The notes beneath the pieces were generated by a model. That model had not been told where the DNA came from. It was given only the letters and a program-made list of their open reading frames with translations, and did no database searches. This document shows positions 26,873 through 36,149 of a DNA stretch of 64,000 nt, one piece after another. Within the stretch, counting starts at the first letter, position 1. Each line of letters begins with the position of its first letter. The stretch is taken from NCBI GenBank assembly GCA_036501425.1, contig DASYAI010000041.1, positions 1 through 64,000 on the forward strand, in the 5' to 3' direction. This DNA comes from DATKRB01 sp036501425 (lineage in GTDB: Bacteria > Actinomycetota > Acidimicrobiia > Acidimicrobiales > RAAP-2). Position numbers and translations under genes: made by a program.

Positions 26873-29800
26873 ATGACCATCGCCACCGTCTCGTCCACGC
26901 CGTCCGACCTCGGGGTGGAACCGGCGGGGGGTCGTCGGATCCCGCGTTGGTGGGGGGGGACCGCGAGCGGGGCCACCTGGGTGGTCCTGGCACTGGTGAG
27001 CTACGTGCCGTGCCTGCTCACCCAGCCGGGCAAGGTGGCGGCCGACACCAAGCAGTACCTCTACCTCGATCCGGGGCGGCTCATCTCGAGCACGATCTCG
27101 ATGTGGGACCCCGACGTGGGTGCGGGCACCGTCACCCACCAGAACATCGGCTTCCTGTTCCCGATGGGCCCGTACTACTGGGTGGTCCAGCAGCTCGGGA
27201 TCCCCACCTGGGTCGGCCAGCGGATCTGGATGGGCACCTTGTTCTTCGCCGCCGGCACCGGGGTCCTGGTGCTCGGCCGGCTGCTGGGCCTGTCGCGGGG
27301 CGGGGCGGCCGTCGGCGGGTTGGCCTACATGCTGACGCCGTACGTCGTCGACTACATCGCCCGGATCTCGGCCATCGTGATGCCGTGGGCGGCGTTGGGC
27401 TGGATGGCCGCCCTGACCATCCTCGCCGTGCGCCGGGGCGGTTGGCGGTACCCGGCGCTGTTCGCCGTCGTGGTGGCGCTGGTGGGCGGCGTGAACGCCA
27501 CCTCGATCCTGCTGGTCGGGCTGGCGCCCCTGCTGTGGATGGTGTTCGCGGTCTGGGGGTCACGCGAGGTACGGCCGGGGCAGGCCGGAGGGGCGGCGCT
27601 CCGGCTGGGGGTGCTCAGCGCGCTGGTCTGCGTGTGGTGGGCGGCGGGGCTGTGGGCGGAGGGCGCCTACGGGATCCCGGTGCTCCGCTACACCGAGACG
27701 ATCCCGACGGTCGCCTCGACCTCGCTCTCCTCGGAGGTCCTGCGCGGTCTCGGGTACTGGTACTTCTACGGGCAGGACAAGGTCCAGCCGTGGACCGCGG
27801 CGTCGCTCGACTACACCCAGGTGCCGTGGCTGATCGTGGTGAGCTTCGCCGTCCCGGCCCTGGCGCTGGCGCTGGCCCTGGTGACCCGGTGGCGGAACCG
27901 GGCGTTCGCGGCCGGCCTGGTGCTGCTGGGCGTCGTGGTGGCGGTGGGGGCCTACCCCTTCGACCGGCCCACCCCGCTCGGGGCGGCGCTGAAGGCGGCC
28001 GGGTCCGATTCGACGCTCGGCCTGGCGATGCGCTCCACCAACCGGATCGTGCCGCTGGTGGTGCTCGGCCTGGCCCTGCTGATCGGGGCCGGGGTGAGCG
28101 CGCTGGTCGCCTGGCGCTGGTGGCTGGGGCTGGGCGTGATGGGGCTGGCCACGGCGCTGGTGGTGGCCGACCTGCCCCCGCTGTGGGACGGAACGCTGGT
28201 CGCCGCCAACCTCGACCGTCCCGAGCAGCTGCCCGGGTACGTCCTCGACGCCGCCAAGTACCTCGACGCGCAGGGAGACGCCACCCGGGTGCTCGGCATC
28301 CCCGGGGAGGACTTCGCCTACTACCGCTGGGGGGTGACCGAGGACCCGGTGTGGCCGGGGCTCCTCGACCGCCCCTATCTCCAGCGGACGGTGCCGCCCC
28401 AGGGCGGGCCGGGCACGGTGGACCTCCTGCAGGCGCTCGACGAGTCGATCCAGGACGGGACGTTCGTGCCGTCCTCGCTGGCGCCGATCGCCCGCCTGCT
28501 CAGCGCCGGGGACATCCTCTTCGAGTCCGACGAGCAGTACGAGCGCTTCGGCACCGCCCGGCCCCAACCGCTGTGGCTCCAGCTGACCTCCCCCGCCGCC
28601 GGGCTGGGGTCTCCGGTGCCGTTCGGGACCCCCCACCCGCCGTCGACCATCACCTACCCGCTGGTCGACGAGACCCAGCTCGGCGTGGCGACCGGCGCCC
28701 CCGTCCCGCCCCCGGTCGCCGTCCTGGCCGTCCCGGGCGCCCGTCCGCTGGTGCGCAGCGAGAGCCCGAGCGACCCGCTCGTGGTCGCCGGAAGCGGGCA
28801 GGGGCTGGTCGACCTGGCGTCGCTCGGGCTGCTCGACGGCAATCCGACCGTGCTGTACTCGGGGACGCTCGACCGCGACCCCCAGGCGTTGGCCCGGGCC
28901 ATGGCCGACGGCGCGGTCCTGGTGCTGACCGACACCGACCAGAAGCAGCTGGACACCTGGGGCACGCTCGACGACGACCAGGGGTACGTCGAGCAGGCCG
29001 GCGAGACCCCGCTCACGCCCGACCCGGCCGAGCAGCCGATCGACCTGTTCCCCGGCGGCGGCTCGGCGTCCCAGACCGTGGCCGTCCTGGCGGGCGTGCG
29101 GTCGGTCCGGGCCACCAGCTACGGCAACGTGATCACCAACACGCCCGAGGACCAGGCCGAGCGGGCGGTGGACGGCAACCCGGCCACCGCGTGGACCGAG
29201 GGCGCGTTCGGTCCGGCGACCGGTCAACGCCTCGCGATAACGCTGGACCGGCGGGTCACGACGGACCATCTGACGCTGTTGCAGGCCCAGGGTCCCTCGC
29301 AGAACCGTTCCATCACCCGGGCCACGATCCGCTTCGACGGGGGCCGCCCGCTCGAGGTGACCCTCGGGGCCAGCTCGCGCCGTGGCACCGGTCAGGTCGT
29401 CCGCTTCCCCACCCGCTCGTTCGGCACCGTCTCGATCACGGTCGACGCCACGAGCGCTGGTGCCCGGACCAGCTATGCCGGTCTGAGCGGCGTGGGCCTC
29501 GCCGAGGTGGGCATCCCGGGCGTGGCACCGGTGTCCGAGACCCTGCGCCTGCCGACCGACCTGTTGGGCCGGGCCGGGGCGGCGTCGGCGTCCCACGAGC
29601 TGGTGGTGGCGCTGGACCGGCTACGGGCGCCGACCGTGCCGCCCCGAACGGACCCCGAGGCCAGCTTGGACCGCACCTTCACCTTGCCGACGGCCCGCAC
29701 GTTCAGCCTCGGCGGGACGGCGAGGATCTCCACCCTCGACTCGGACTTCCAGGTCGGCCAGCTGCTCGGTGGTGGGCCGGGCCCGGGCCGCACGGCGGGC

Positions 29801-31540
29801 ACGGCCGGAGCCGGCGCCCGGGGGGCGACCGGCGCCGCAGCGGCCACGGTGGTGGCCTCCAACAGCTCGAGCCGGCTTCCGGGCGACCTGCAGGCCGGTG
29901 CGGCGGCCGCGATCGACGGCAACCCGGCGACCGCCTGGGTGCCGGGTCTGGGCAAACAGGCCGGCAACTGGGTGCAGTTCAGCTTCGACCGCCCGGTGAC
30001 CTTCGGCTCGTTGGACCTGCGCGTCGTCGCCGACGGCCGCCATTCCATCCCGACCCGGATCACGCTGAGCACCGCCGGCGGCTCGCGCACGGTGGACCTG
30101 CCGGCCATCCGGGTGGGCAAGGGCAGGCCGCAGGGTTCGACCACGGAGGTCCCCGTCAGCTTTCCTGCCCTCAGCGGCAGCTCGGTGACCGTCACCGTCG
30201 ACGCGGTGCGGTCGGTGCACACGCTCGACTACCTGTCGGGGCGGATGGACACCGAGCCGGTCGGGCTGGCCGAGGTGGGCATCCCCGGCGTGGTCGAGCC
30301 CGGGCTCGGCGGGTCGATCCCGACCCGGTGCGTGGCCGGCCTGCTGAGCATCGACGGGGTGCCCATCGACGTCCAGATCGGCGGCCCCACCGCGGCGGCG
30401 ACCGACGGCGACGGCCTGGGCATCTCGGGCTGCGGCAACTCCGCCAACGGCGTGACCCTGAGCGCCGGCACCCACGTGGTCACCACCAGCACCCGGGTGC
30501 CGTCCGGCTTCGACGTCGACGCGCTGGTGCTGGCGTCGGCGGCCGGCGGCGCCGCCCTGGCAATGGCTCCGGGGGGCCAGCTGCCGGCGGTGCCCGCGCA
30601 CCCCTCCCCCCAGGTGCGGGTGCTGCGCCAGGGACGGAGCTCGGCCACCGTGTCGGTGGCGGGCGACGGGTCGCCGTTCTGGCTGGTGCTCGGGCAGAGC
30701 CAGAGCCGGGGCTGGACCGCCACCTCGGCCACGGGGGTGGACCTGGGACCGTCCACGCTGATCGACGGGTACGCCAACGGGTGGTACGTGCCGGGCGCCG
30801 ATGCCGGGGGGACCACCGTCTTCCATCTCAGGTGGACCCCCCAGCGGGTGGTCGACGTGGCCCTGGTGACCTCGGGTGCCGGGTTGGCGGTGATCACCGG
30901 CCTGGCGGTCTTCGATCCGCCGTGGTTGGGCGGCATGGCCGGCCGGCGCCGGCCGGGCCGGCGCAGGCGGGGGGAGGCCGGGGGTCGCCGGCGCCGGCGC
31001 GATCGGCTGGCCGAGTGGCGGCTGCGAGCGCCCCGGTGGACCGGGCTGCGACGGCGACCGTCGGTCCCCGTCGGGGTGCCCCTGGCCCTGGCCGCGCCGC
31101 TGCGCCCGACCGGCAGTCGGCGCGGCATCGACGGCCCGGTCCCCTCTGGCCGTGGCCCGCTGCGTCCGGTTGTCTCGGCCCCCTGGCGCTACGGGGGCGC
31201 CGCGCCCAAGCTCACCGTGGCCCTCGCCGCCGCCGCGCTCGGCGCGCTGGTGGCGGCGCTGGTCGTGGCGCCGGTGGCGGCCCTGCTCGTCGGTCCCCTG
31301 GTCCTGATCGGGCTCTACGTGCCCGTGGCCCGCACGGTGGTGGCGGCAGGGATGGTCGGCCTGGTCGTCGCCACGGCGGTGTTCGTCGCCGACCACCAGG
31401 CGTCGGGGCGCTACCTCCCGGATATCAACTGGCCCTCGTTCTTCGGCCCTGCCAACTCGCTCGTCTGGACGGCACTGCTGCTGCTCGGGGTCGACGTGGT
31501 GGTGAGCGCCGTCCGGCGTCGGCGCAGTCCCCCCCGCTGA
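26873..31540 (+). CDS. AftD-like alpha-(1->3)-arabinofuranosyltransferase (DUF3367)
   Basis: 1555 residues. Residues ~30-460 are a polytopic GT-C membrane core with the family opening YVPCLLTQPGKVAADTKQYL and the acidic loop SMWDPDVGAGTVTHQN, as in mycobacterial AftD, which adds branching arabinose from decaprenyl-phospho-arabinose. A large extracytoplasmic part follows with two discoidin-like (F5/8C) segments, about 745-890 and 990-1110, each containing AVDGNPATAW- or AIDGNPATAW-type motifs. More membrane helices lie at ~1325-1345 and ~1440-1540. It is divergent from uvrB and heads the envelope locus. The family match is good; arabinose as the sugar here is inferred. Its 3' end overlaps the convergent gene by 130 bases. 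Confidence 0.85.
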   Translation: MTIATVSSTPSDLGVEPAGGRRIPRWWGGTASGATWVVLALVSYVPCLLTQPGKVAADTKQYLYLDPGRLISSTISMWDPDVGAGTVTHQNIGFLFPMGPYYWVVQQLGIPTWVGQRIWMGTLFFAAGTGVLVLGRLLGLSRGGAAVGGLAYMLTPYVVDYIARISAIVMPWAALGWMAALTILAVRRGGWRYPALFAVVVALVGGVNATSILLVGLAPLLWMVFAVWGSREVRPGQAGGAALRLGVLSALVCVWWAAGLWAEGAYGIPVLRYTETIPTVASTSLSSEVLRGLGYWYFYGQDKVQPWTAASLDYTQVPWLIVVSFAVPALALALALVTRWRNRAFAAGLVLLGVVVAVGAYPFDRPTPLGAALKAAGSDSTLGLAMRSTNRIVPLVVLGLALLIGAGVSALVAWRWWLGLGVMGLATALVVADLPPLWDGTLVAANLDRPEQLPGYVLDAAKYLDAQGDATRVLGIPGEDFAYYRWGVTEDPVWPGLLDRPYLQRTVPPQGGPGTVDLLQALDESIQDGTFVPSSLAPIARLLSAGDILFESDEQYERFGTARPQPLWLQLTSPAAGLGSPVPFGTPHPPSTITYPLVDETQLGVATGAPVPPPVAVLAVPGARPLVRSESPSDPLVVAGSGQGLVDLASLGLLDGNPTVLYSGTLDRDPQALARAMADGAVLVLTDTDQKQLDTWGTLDDDQGYVEQAGETPLTPDPAEQPIDLFPGGGSASQTVAVLAGVRSVRATSYGNVITNTPEDQAERAVDGNPATAWTEGAFGPATGQRLAITLDRRVTTDHLTLLQAQGPSQNRSITRATIRFDGGRPLEVTLGASSRRGTGQVVRFPTRSFGTVSITVDATSAGARTSYAGLSGVGLAEVGIPGVAPVSETLRLPTDLLGRAGAASASHELVVALDRLRAPTVPPRTDPEASLDRTFTLPTARTFSLGGTARISTLDSDFQVGQLLGGGPGPGRTAGTAGAGARGATGAAAATVVASNSSSRLPGDLQAGAAAAIDGNPATAWVPGLGKQAGNWVQFSFDRPVTFGSLDLRVVADGRHSIPTRITLSTAGGSRTVDLPAIRVGKGRPQGSTTEVPVSFPALSGSSVTVTVDAVRSVHTLDYLSGRMDTEPVGLAEVGIPGVVEPGLGGSIPTRCVAGLLSIDGVPIDVQIGGPTAAATDGDGLGISGCGNSANGVTLSAGTHVVTTSTRVPSGFDVDALVLASAAGGAALAMAPGGQLPAVPAHPSPQVRVLRQGRSSATVSVAGDGSPFWLVLGQSQSRGWTATSATGVDLGPSTLIDGYANGWYVPGADAGGTTVFHLRWTPQRVVDVALVTSGAGLAVITGLAVFDPPWLGGMAGRRRPGRRRRGEAGGRRRRRDRLAEWRLRAPRWTGLRRRPSVPVGVPLALAAPLRPTGSRRGIDGPVPSGRGPLRPVVSAPWRYGGAAPKLTVALAAAALGALVAALVVAPVAALLVGPLVLIGLYVPVARTVVAAGMVGLVVATAVFVADHQASGRYLPDINWPSFFGPANSLVWTALLLLGVDVVVSAVRRRRSPPR

Positions 31541-34260
31541 CCACGGTGGCGGGGGCCGCCACCGGACCGGGCCTCGGGGCGCTCGGGCCCGACGGTCCCG
31601 GCGCGCCGCGCCAGGGTGGACTTCAGGGCGAGCATCGGCTTCTCCACCCCGAAGTAGCTGGCGGCGGCGGCGGCGACGGACAGGGCGAAGACGAGGGCGA
31701 AGAACCCCCAGAACTCGATCCGGAAGAGGGGAAGGCGACCTTCGGCGAGGAGCTTGGTGATCCAGGTCTCGTGCCACAGGTAGATGCCGTAGGACACGAC
31801 GCCGAGCGACGCCATCGGCCACGAGCACAAGAAGCGGCGGATGAGGCCCCGGCGTCCCGGCCCGAACACCGCCGGCAGGAGGAGGAAGAAGGCGAAGAGC
31901 CCGTAGAGGGTCTGGAGCTCCATGTACCGGTAGCTCTGGGTGAACACCGGCTTGATCGGCATCCCCAGGTGGCCGATGGCGAAGAAGACGGCCCCGGCGG
32001 CGATCCAGCTGGCCCAGGGGAACCACCATCGACCGAGGACCCGGGGCTCCGAGTCGTTGTGGTGGAACCAGGCGCTGGCCACCGCCAGGATCAGGCCGAG
32101 CGAGAACAGGTCGAGCTCTGCGGGCAGCCACACGGTCATGACCCGGAAGCGGGCCGAGTGGCCGTACTGGTTAGAGAGGACCCAGAACCGCCAGGCCAGG
32201 TTGATCGCGACGAGACCGGCGATGCCGGCCAGCTCGGTGCCCAGCCGGGCGCGCAGAGAGCGCCGGGCCCGGCCCCACCCGATCAGGGCGGCGTAGAGCG
32301 GCAGGAACAGGTAGAAGCTCATCTCGACGCACAACGTCCATGCCTGGGCGATGCCGGAGAAGATCTGGTTCGGGAAGTAGATCTCCCCGAAGAGGTAGTG
32401 CACGACGTAGGAGCTCCATCCCGCGCGCGGCGGCCCGATGGCATCGGCGTGGAGAACGAAGGTCGAGATGGTCAGCACCAACCAGTACGCGGGGACGATC
32501 CGCAGCAGGCGCCGGACCCAGAAGCTGCCCGCCCGCGGCCCCCGCTCCCCGGCCAGGTGCGCCACCACGAACGGCCGGTACAGCAGGAACCCCGAGATGA
32601 GGAAGAACACCGACACCCCGATCTCCAGCCGGGCGGTGAAGTTCCCGAACGAGCTCCGCGAGGTGATGCCGGTGACGAAGGTGGCGTGGACGAAGAGGAC
32701 GGCCAGGGCGGCGACCGCCCGCAGGCCGTCGAAGGCGGCGAAGCGGGGCGCCCGCCCGCTCGGGCCGATCGCCGGTGCGGGTGCCGGCGCCGGCGCCGGG
32801 GCCGGGTCCGGCGCCCCCCCGGGGATCCCGGCGTCTGCGCCCGCCGACCCGTCCGAGGAGGCGGGCGGGACGGGGGGCCGGGGCCGGCGGCCCGGGTGGG
32901 CCGGATGGCGCCGCCGGGCCCGGGCCCGGCGGGCGACCAGGGCGAGGACGGCGTCGAGGGTGACCGCGCTCAGGATCGCCAGCGCCGTGTCCGCCTCGAC
33001 CCGGTAGCGGGTATCGGCGAACGTGGCCGCCACGGCGACGGTGGACGTCACCACCAGCGCGACGAAGGGGAACACCGCGGCTCGCCGGCGGCGGAGGACC
33101 ACCATGCCGGCGACGCCCAGGACCGCAAAGGGATAGAAGAACCACAGGCCCAGCTCCGACACCCACTGGGGCCGCCCGTCGAGCACGTCGAAGCGCGTCT
33201 GCTGGTACGGCCGGTACAGGCCCCAGAGCCGGGCGACCCGCAAGCCGACCACCTGGACGAACCGGGACCGGTGGGTCTCGATGTAGTGGTCGGCGATCCG
33301 GCGGTACACCACGTCGTTGTCCGACTCGTCGTTGCCGGCGGGCAGGGACACCCGCTGGATGCAGCCGATGTTCCACCAGGCGACCGTGGGGCCGTAGTAC
33401 GTGGGCGCGCAGTTGGATACGGCCAAGGTGGCGCCCCCCTGGTCCGAAAAGAACTCCGGGTGGTCGAAGGTCGCCAGGTTCCGCCCGATCCACGGCCCGC
33501 ACACCACCCCGAAGGCCACGCCCATGGCTGCCAGCAGGGTCAGTCGCCGCCGCCAGGGCAACTCGCGGCACAGCAGCACCGACGGGACGCCGACCAGCAG
33601 CACCAGCAGGACCAGCTCCGACCGGGTGAGGGCGGCCAAGGCCAGGTAGATCCCGATCTCGACGGCCAGCCGGACCGAGGGGCGACGCCGGAAGCGTAGC
33701 GCTGCCCACAAGAGCAGGGCGGCCACCAAGATGACCAGGGTCTCGGACATCACGACGCTCGGGTTGACCCAGAGGTCGGGATAGACGGCGACGAGGAGGG
33801 CCGCCAGCACGCCTGCCCTCGGGCCGGCCGCCTGCCGCCCGACCAGCCCGCTCACCACCACCGCGGCGCAGAACAGCAGCGCCATCCACACCATGTGGGC
33901 CCCGTAGCTGGTCGCCCCGGCGACGTCCGCCATGGCCAGCACCAGGGTGGTCAGAGGCGGGTGAGCGGCGGAGGGCTGGAGGAGGTGGCCGTGGGCGGCC
34001 CACGCGTAGGGGTCGACGAACCAGTGGCCCCCCACCAGCAGCCGGGCCTGGTTGGCGTAGTAGTAGGCGTCCCCGCCCAGCGTGGCCGTCCTGGCCACCG
34101 TGTCGATGAAGACGAGCTGGATCGCCAGGGCCACCCCCGTCGCCCCGCCGATCCCGGCCCAGAACCACCACGGCGTCTCGGCGCTCGAGCGGGACCGGCC
34201 CCGCACCGCCGGCGCCGGGCCGGGCGGGGAGACGGTCGCGGGCCCCAGGTCAGCCGTCAT
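31411..34260 (-). CDS. Fusion of a GT-C glycosyltransferase and an acyltransferase 3 domain
   Basis: 949 residues. Residues ~25-460 form a GT39-like (ArnT/PMT-type) membrane enzyme with GGDAYYYANQARLLVGGHWF, HPPLTTLVLA and many helices. A Pro/Ala-rich linker (~465-505, including an Ala-Pro run encoded by GC-rich repeats) leads to a complete acyltransferase 3 domain (~506-880): FAAFDGLRAVAALAVLFVHA, FFLISGFLLYRPF, RRLLRIVPAYWLVL, LCVEMSFYLFLPLY, and a final SYFGVEKPMLAL. The low-complexity tail lies over the AftD-like gene. ATG 34260 overlaps the end of the GT2 gene. It may add and acylate a sugar on a lipid-linked or surface glycan. Confidence 0.82.
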   Translation of the reverse strand: MTADLGPATVSPPGPAPAVRGRSRSSAETPWWFWAGIGGATGVALAIQLVFIDTVARTATLGGDAYYYANQARLLVGGHWFVDPYAWAAHGHLLQPSAAHPPLTTLVLAMADVAGATSYGAHMVWMALLFCAAVVVSGLVGRQAAGPRAGVLAALLVAVYPDLWVNPSVVMSETLVILVAALLLWAALRFRRRPSVRLAVEIGIYLALAALTRSELVLLVLLVGVPSVLLCRELPWRRRLTLLAAMGVAFGVVCGPWIGRNLATFDHPEFFSDQGGATLAVSNCAPTYYGPTVAWWNIGCIQRVSLPAGNDESDNDVVYRRIADHYIETHRSRFVQVVGLRVARLWGLYRPYQQTRFDVLDGRPQWVSELGLWFFYPFAVLGVAGMVVLRRRRAAVFPFVALVVTSTVAVAATFADTRYRVEADTALAILSAVTLDAVLALVARRARARRRHPAHPGRRPRPPVPPASSDGSAGADAGIPGGAPDPAPAPAPAPAPAIGPSGRAPRFAAFDGLRAVAALAVLFVHATFVTGITSRSSFGNFTARLEIGVSVFFLISGFLLYRPFVVAHLAGERGPRAGSFWVRRLLRIVPAYWLVLTISTFVLHADAIGPPRAGWSSYVVHYLFGEIYFPNQIFSGIAQAWTLCVEMSFYLFLPLYAALIGWGRARRSLRARLGTELAGIAGLVAINLAWRFWVLSNQYGHSARFRVMTVWLPAELDLFSLGLILAVASAWFHHNDSEPRVLGRWWFPWASWIAAGAVFFAIGHLGMPIKPVFTQSYRYMELQTLYGLFAFFLLLPAVFGPGRRGLIRRFLCSWPMASLGVVSYGIYLWHETWITKLLAEGRLPLFRIEFWGFFALVFALSVAAAAASYFGVEKPMLALKSTLARRAGTVGPERPEARSGGGPRHRGQRGGLRRRRTALTTTSTPSSSSAVQTSELAGPKNEGQLISGR

Positions 34261-34966
34261 GGTCGAGGGGCGAACCGGGGTAGGTCCCGAGGCGGGTCCG
34301 GAGGAGGAAGCCGGCGTGCGAGAACCCGGTGGACAGGTAACGCTGGTGCGATTGGCCGAGGCGGGGACGCTGGGCGATGGGAACCTCGGCGAAGCGGAGC
34401 GCCGGGCTCCGCAGGGCGTGGACCTTGATGCCCGGGCTGAGGTTCCAGTCCCCCGCGTCAAGCGCCAGGTGTGGCCGCGCCGTGGCCCGCAGCGCCCACA
34501 TGCCCGACAGGACGTCTTTGACCCGACGCCCGAACAGCAGGCGGGTCTCGGTGTTGAGCAACCGCACCCCGGCCCGCAGCGCCCAGGGGATCGTCGACCC
34601 TTCAGGAACCGGGTAGCGGCTGCACGAGACGAAGTCCATCCCGTCGTCGACCAGCCGGTCGAGGGGCCGGTGGATCTGGTCGACCGGGTACGAGCCGTCG
34701 GCGTCCGAGGTGACGATCAGGTCCCCCGAGCAGGCGGCCATGCCGGTCATGTGGGCGTAGCCGTAGCCGATCCCCCCCGAGGTCCGGTCGTCGACCAGGA
34801 CGGTGAGGTCGAGGGACTTGGAGAGCTCCACCGTGCCGTCGGTCGACCGGTTGCTCACCACGATGATCTCGTCGACGAAGGTCGGCACCTGGGCGACCAC
34901 CTGGCGCAGGTGGGCCTCCTCGTTGCGGCACGGGAAGTACACGCTGACCGTGTGGTCACGGTACAA
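34250..34966 (-). CDS. Glycosyltransferase family 2 (DPM1/DolP-mannose-synthase-like)
   Basis: About 238 residues. N-terminal GT-A nucleotide-sugar domain: VSVYFPCRNEEAHLRQVVAQ, EIIVVSNRSTDGTVEL, the metal-binding DADGSYP (D-x-D type). No C-terminal membrane helices, as in small polyprenyl-phosphate sugar synthases. Likely role: making or using a polyprenyl-phosphate sugar donor for the GT-C enzymes around it. The start is uncertain: a TTG at 34966 overlaps the GT4 stop by 11 bases, and a GTG at 34942 is the alternative. The longer open frame upstream belongs to GT4. Confidence 0.82.
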   Translation of the reverse strand: MYRDHTVSVYFPCRNEEAHLRQVVAQVPTFVDEIIVVSNRSTDGTVELSKSLDLTVLVDDRTSGGIGYGYAHMTGMAACSGDLIVTSDADGSYPVDQIHRPLDRLVDDGMDFVSCSRYPVPEGSTIPWALRAGVRLLNTETRLLFGRRVKDVLSGMWALRATARPHLALDAGDWNLSPGIKVHALRSPALRFAEVPIAQRPRLGQSHQRYLSTGFSHAGFLLRTRLGTYPGSPLDHDG

Positions 34967-36149
34967 GGGGGCCCCCGGTCCGGCGCCGGCGGGCGACCTC
35001 CTCGGCCAGGGTCCGGTAGGCGGCCAGCGCGGTGGCGTCCCACGAGAGGCTCGCGGCCCGCTCGAGCGCGGCGGCGCCCATCCGGCGCCGCTCGACGTCG
35101 CCCGACAGCAGGGTGTCGGCCGCGGCCACCAGCTGCTGGTCGGTGTCGGCCAGGATCCCGCTCTCCCCGTCGACCACGGCGTCGGTGTGGCCGGCGATGC
35201 GGGTGGCGACGGCGGGCACCCCGCATGCACCGGCCTCGGTGAGCGTCATGCCCCAGCCCTCGCGCACCGAGGTCGACATCACCAGCCACGCCCGCCGGTA
35301 GAGGGTGACCAGTTCGTGGTCGGGCATCCGGCCCGGCAGCGTGAGCCACGAGGCGGCGTCGGCCGCCCGGATCTGGGCCTCCAGCGCCGGCCGCTCGTAG
35401 CCTTCGCCCACGATCACCGCCCGCAAGGTGCCGTGGACCCGGCGGAGTGCCACCAGGGTGTCGATCAGGCGGTCGAACCGCTTGACCGGCACCAGCCGTC
35501 CCACCGCGACGACCAGCGGCTCGGTGTCGCGCCGGCCCCCGGGCGAGAAGGCCGGGTCCACGCCCGGGGGGACCACCGTCACCCGGTCCGGTCGCAGACC
35601 CAACCGCTCGACGATCTCGGCCTTGGCCGACTCCGACAAGGTGATCACCGGCGAGCGACGATAGAAGGGTGGGGCCAGACGGTGCTCGATGGTGTGGCCG
35701 AGCCGGGCGAGGCCGGGCCGCAGGACCATGGCCCACATCTCGTCGTGGACGTGGTGGACGACGACGACGCGGGGCCGCCGGCTCCACGCCGGCGTGAAGA
35801 ACGGCATGCCGTTCCAGATCTCGACCACGGCGTCGCCCGCGCCGATCCGCCCGGTCAGGCCCTCGATCGCCGTCCGGGGGAACACCGCGTAGCGCCCGGC
35901 CCGCCGCCGGGCGGTGTAGCCGTCGCGGTGGATGACACCGGCGCCGCCGTCGACCCGCGAGGACCACAGGGTCACGTCGACCCCCGCCTCGGCCCAGCGG
36001 GACACCACCCGGTGGGCGTGCTGCTCGGACCCTCCGGCCTCGGGGTCCTCGAGGTCGCGCCAGGCGAGCACGTCCACCGTCTTGGGTCCGCCCGCCTTCA
36101 CCGCCCGGCGGAGCGTGTCGGGGCCCTGGGGCCCGGTGGGCGGGGTCAC
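34956..36149 (-). CDS. Glycosyltransferase family 4 (GT-B fold)
   Basis: 397 residues. N-terminal Rossmann half with LEDPEAGGSEQHAHRVVSRW and HHVHDEMW. C-terminal half with VTVVPPGVDPAF, VAVGRLVPVKRFDRLIDTL, VIVGEGYERPALEAQI, and the E-x7-E region STSVREGWGMTLTEAGACG. It is a retaining GT4 enzyme that probably builds a lipid-linked glycan on the cytoplasmic face; no membrane helix. The GTG start at 36149 overlaps the flippase stop (GTGA). Confidence 0.9.
   Translation of the reverse strand: MTPPTGPQGPDTLRRAVKAGGPKTVDVLAWRDLEDPEAGGSEQHAHRVVSRWAEAGVDVTLWSSRVDGGAGVIHRDGYTARRRAGRYAVFPRTAIEGLTGRIGAGDAVVEIWNGMPFFTPAWSRRPRVVVVHHVHDEMWAMVLRPGLARLGHTIEHRLAPPFYRRSPVITLSESAKAEIVERLGLRPDRVTVVPPGVDPAFSPGGRRDTEPLVVAVGRLVPVKRFDRLIDTLVALRRVHGTLRAVIVGEGYERPALEAQIRAADAASWLTLPGRMPDHELVTLYRRAWLVMSTSVREGWGMTLTEAGACGVPAVATRIAGHTDAVVDGESGILADTDQQLVAAADTLLSGDVERRRMGAAALERAASLSWDATALAAYRTLAEEVARRRRTGGPLVP

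Noticed and set aside
26827..33699. Plus-strand open frame of about 2290 codons
   Set aside because: It overlaps the AftD-like gene in another frame and continues antisense over the fusion gene; its composition is Arg/Gly/Pro-rich, as expected for an alternative frame of GC-rich DNA.
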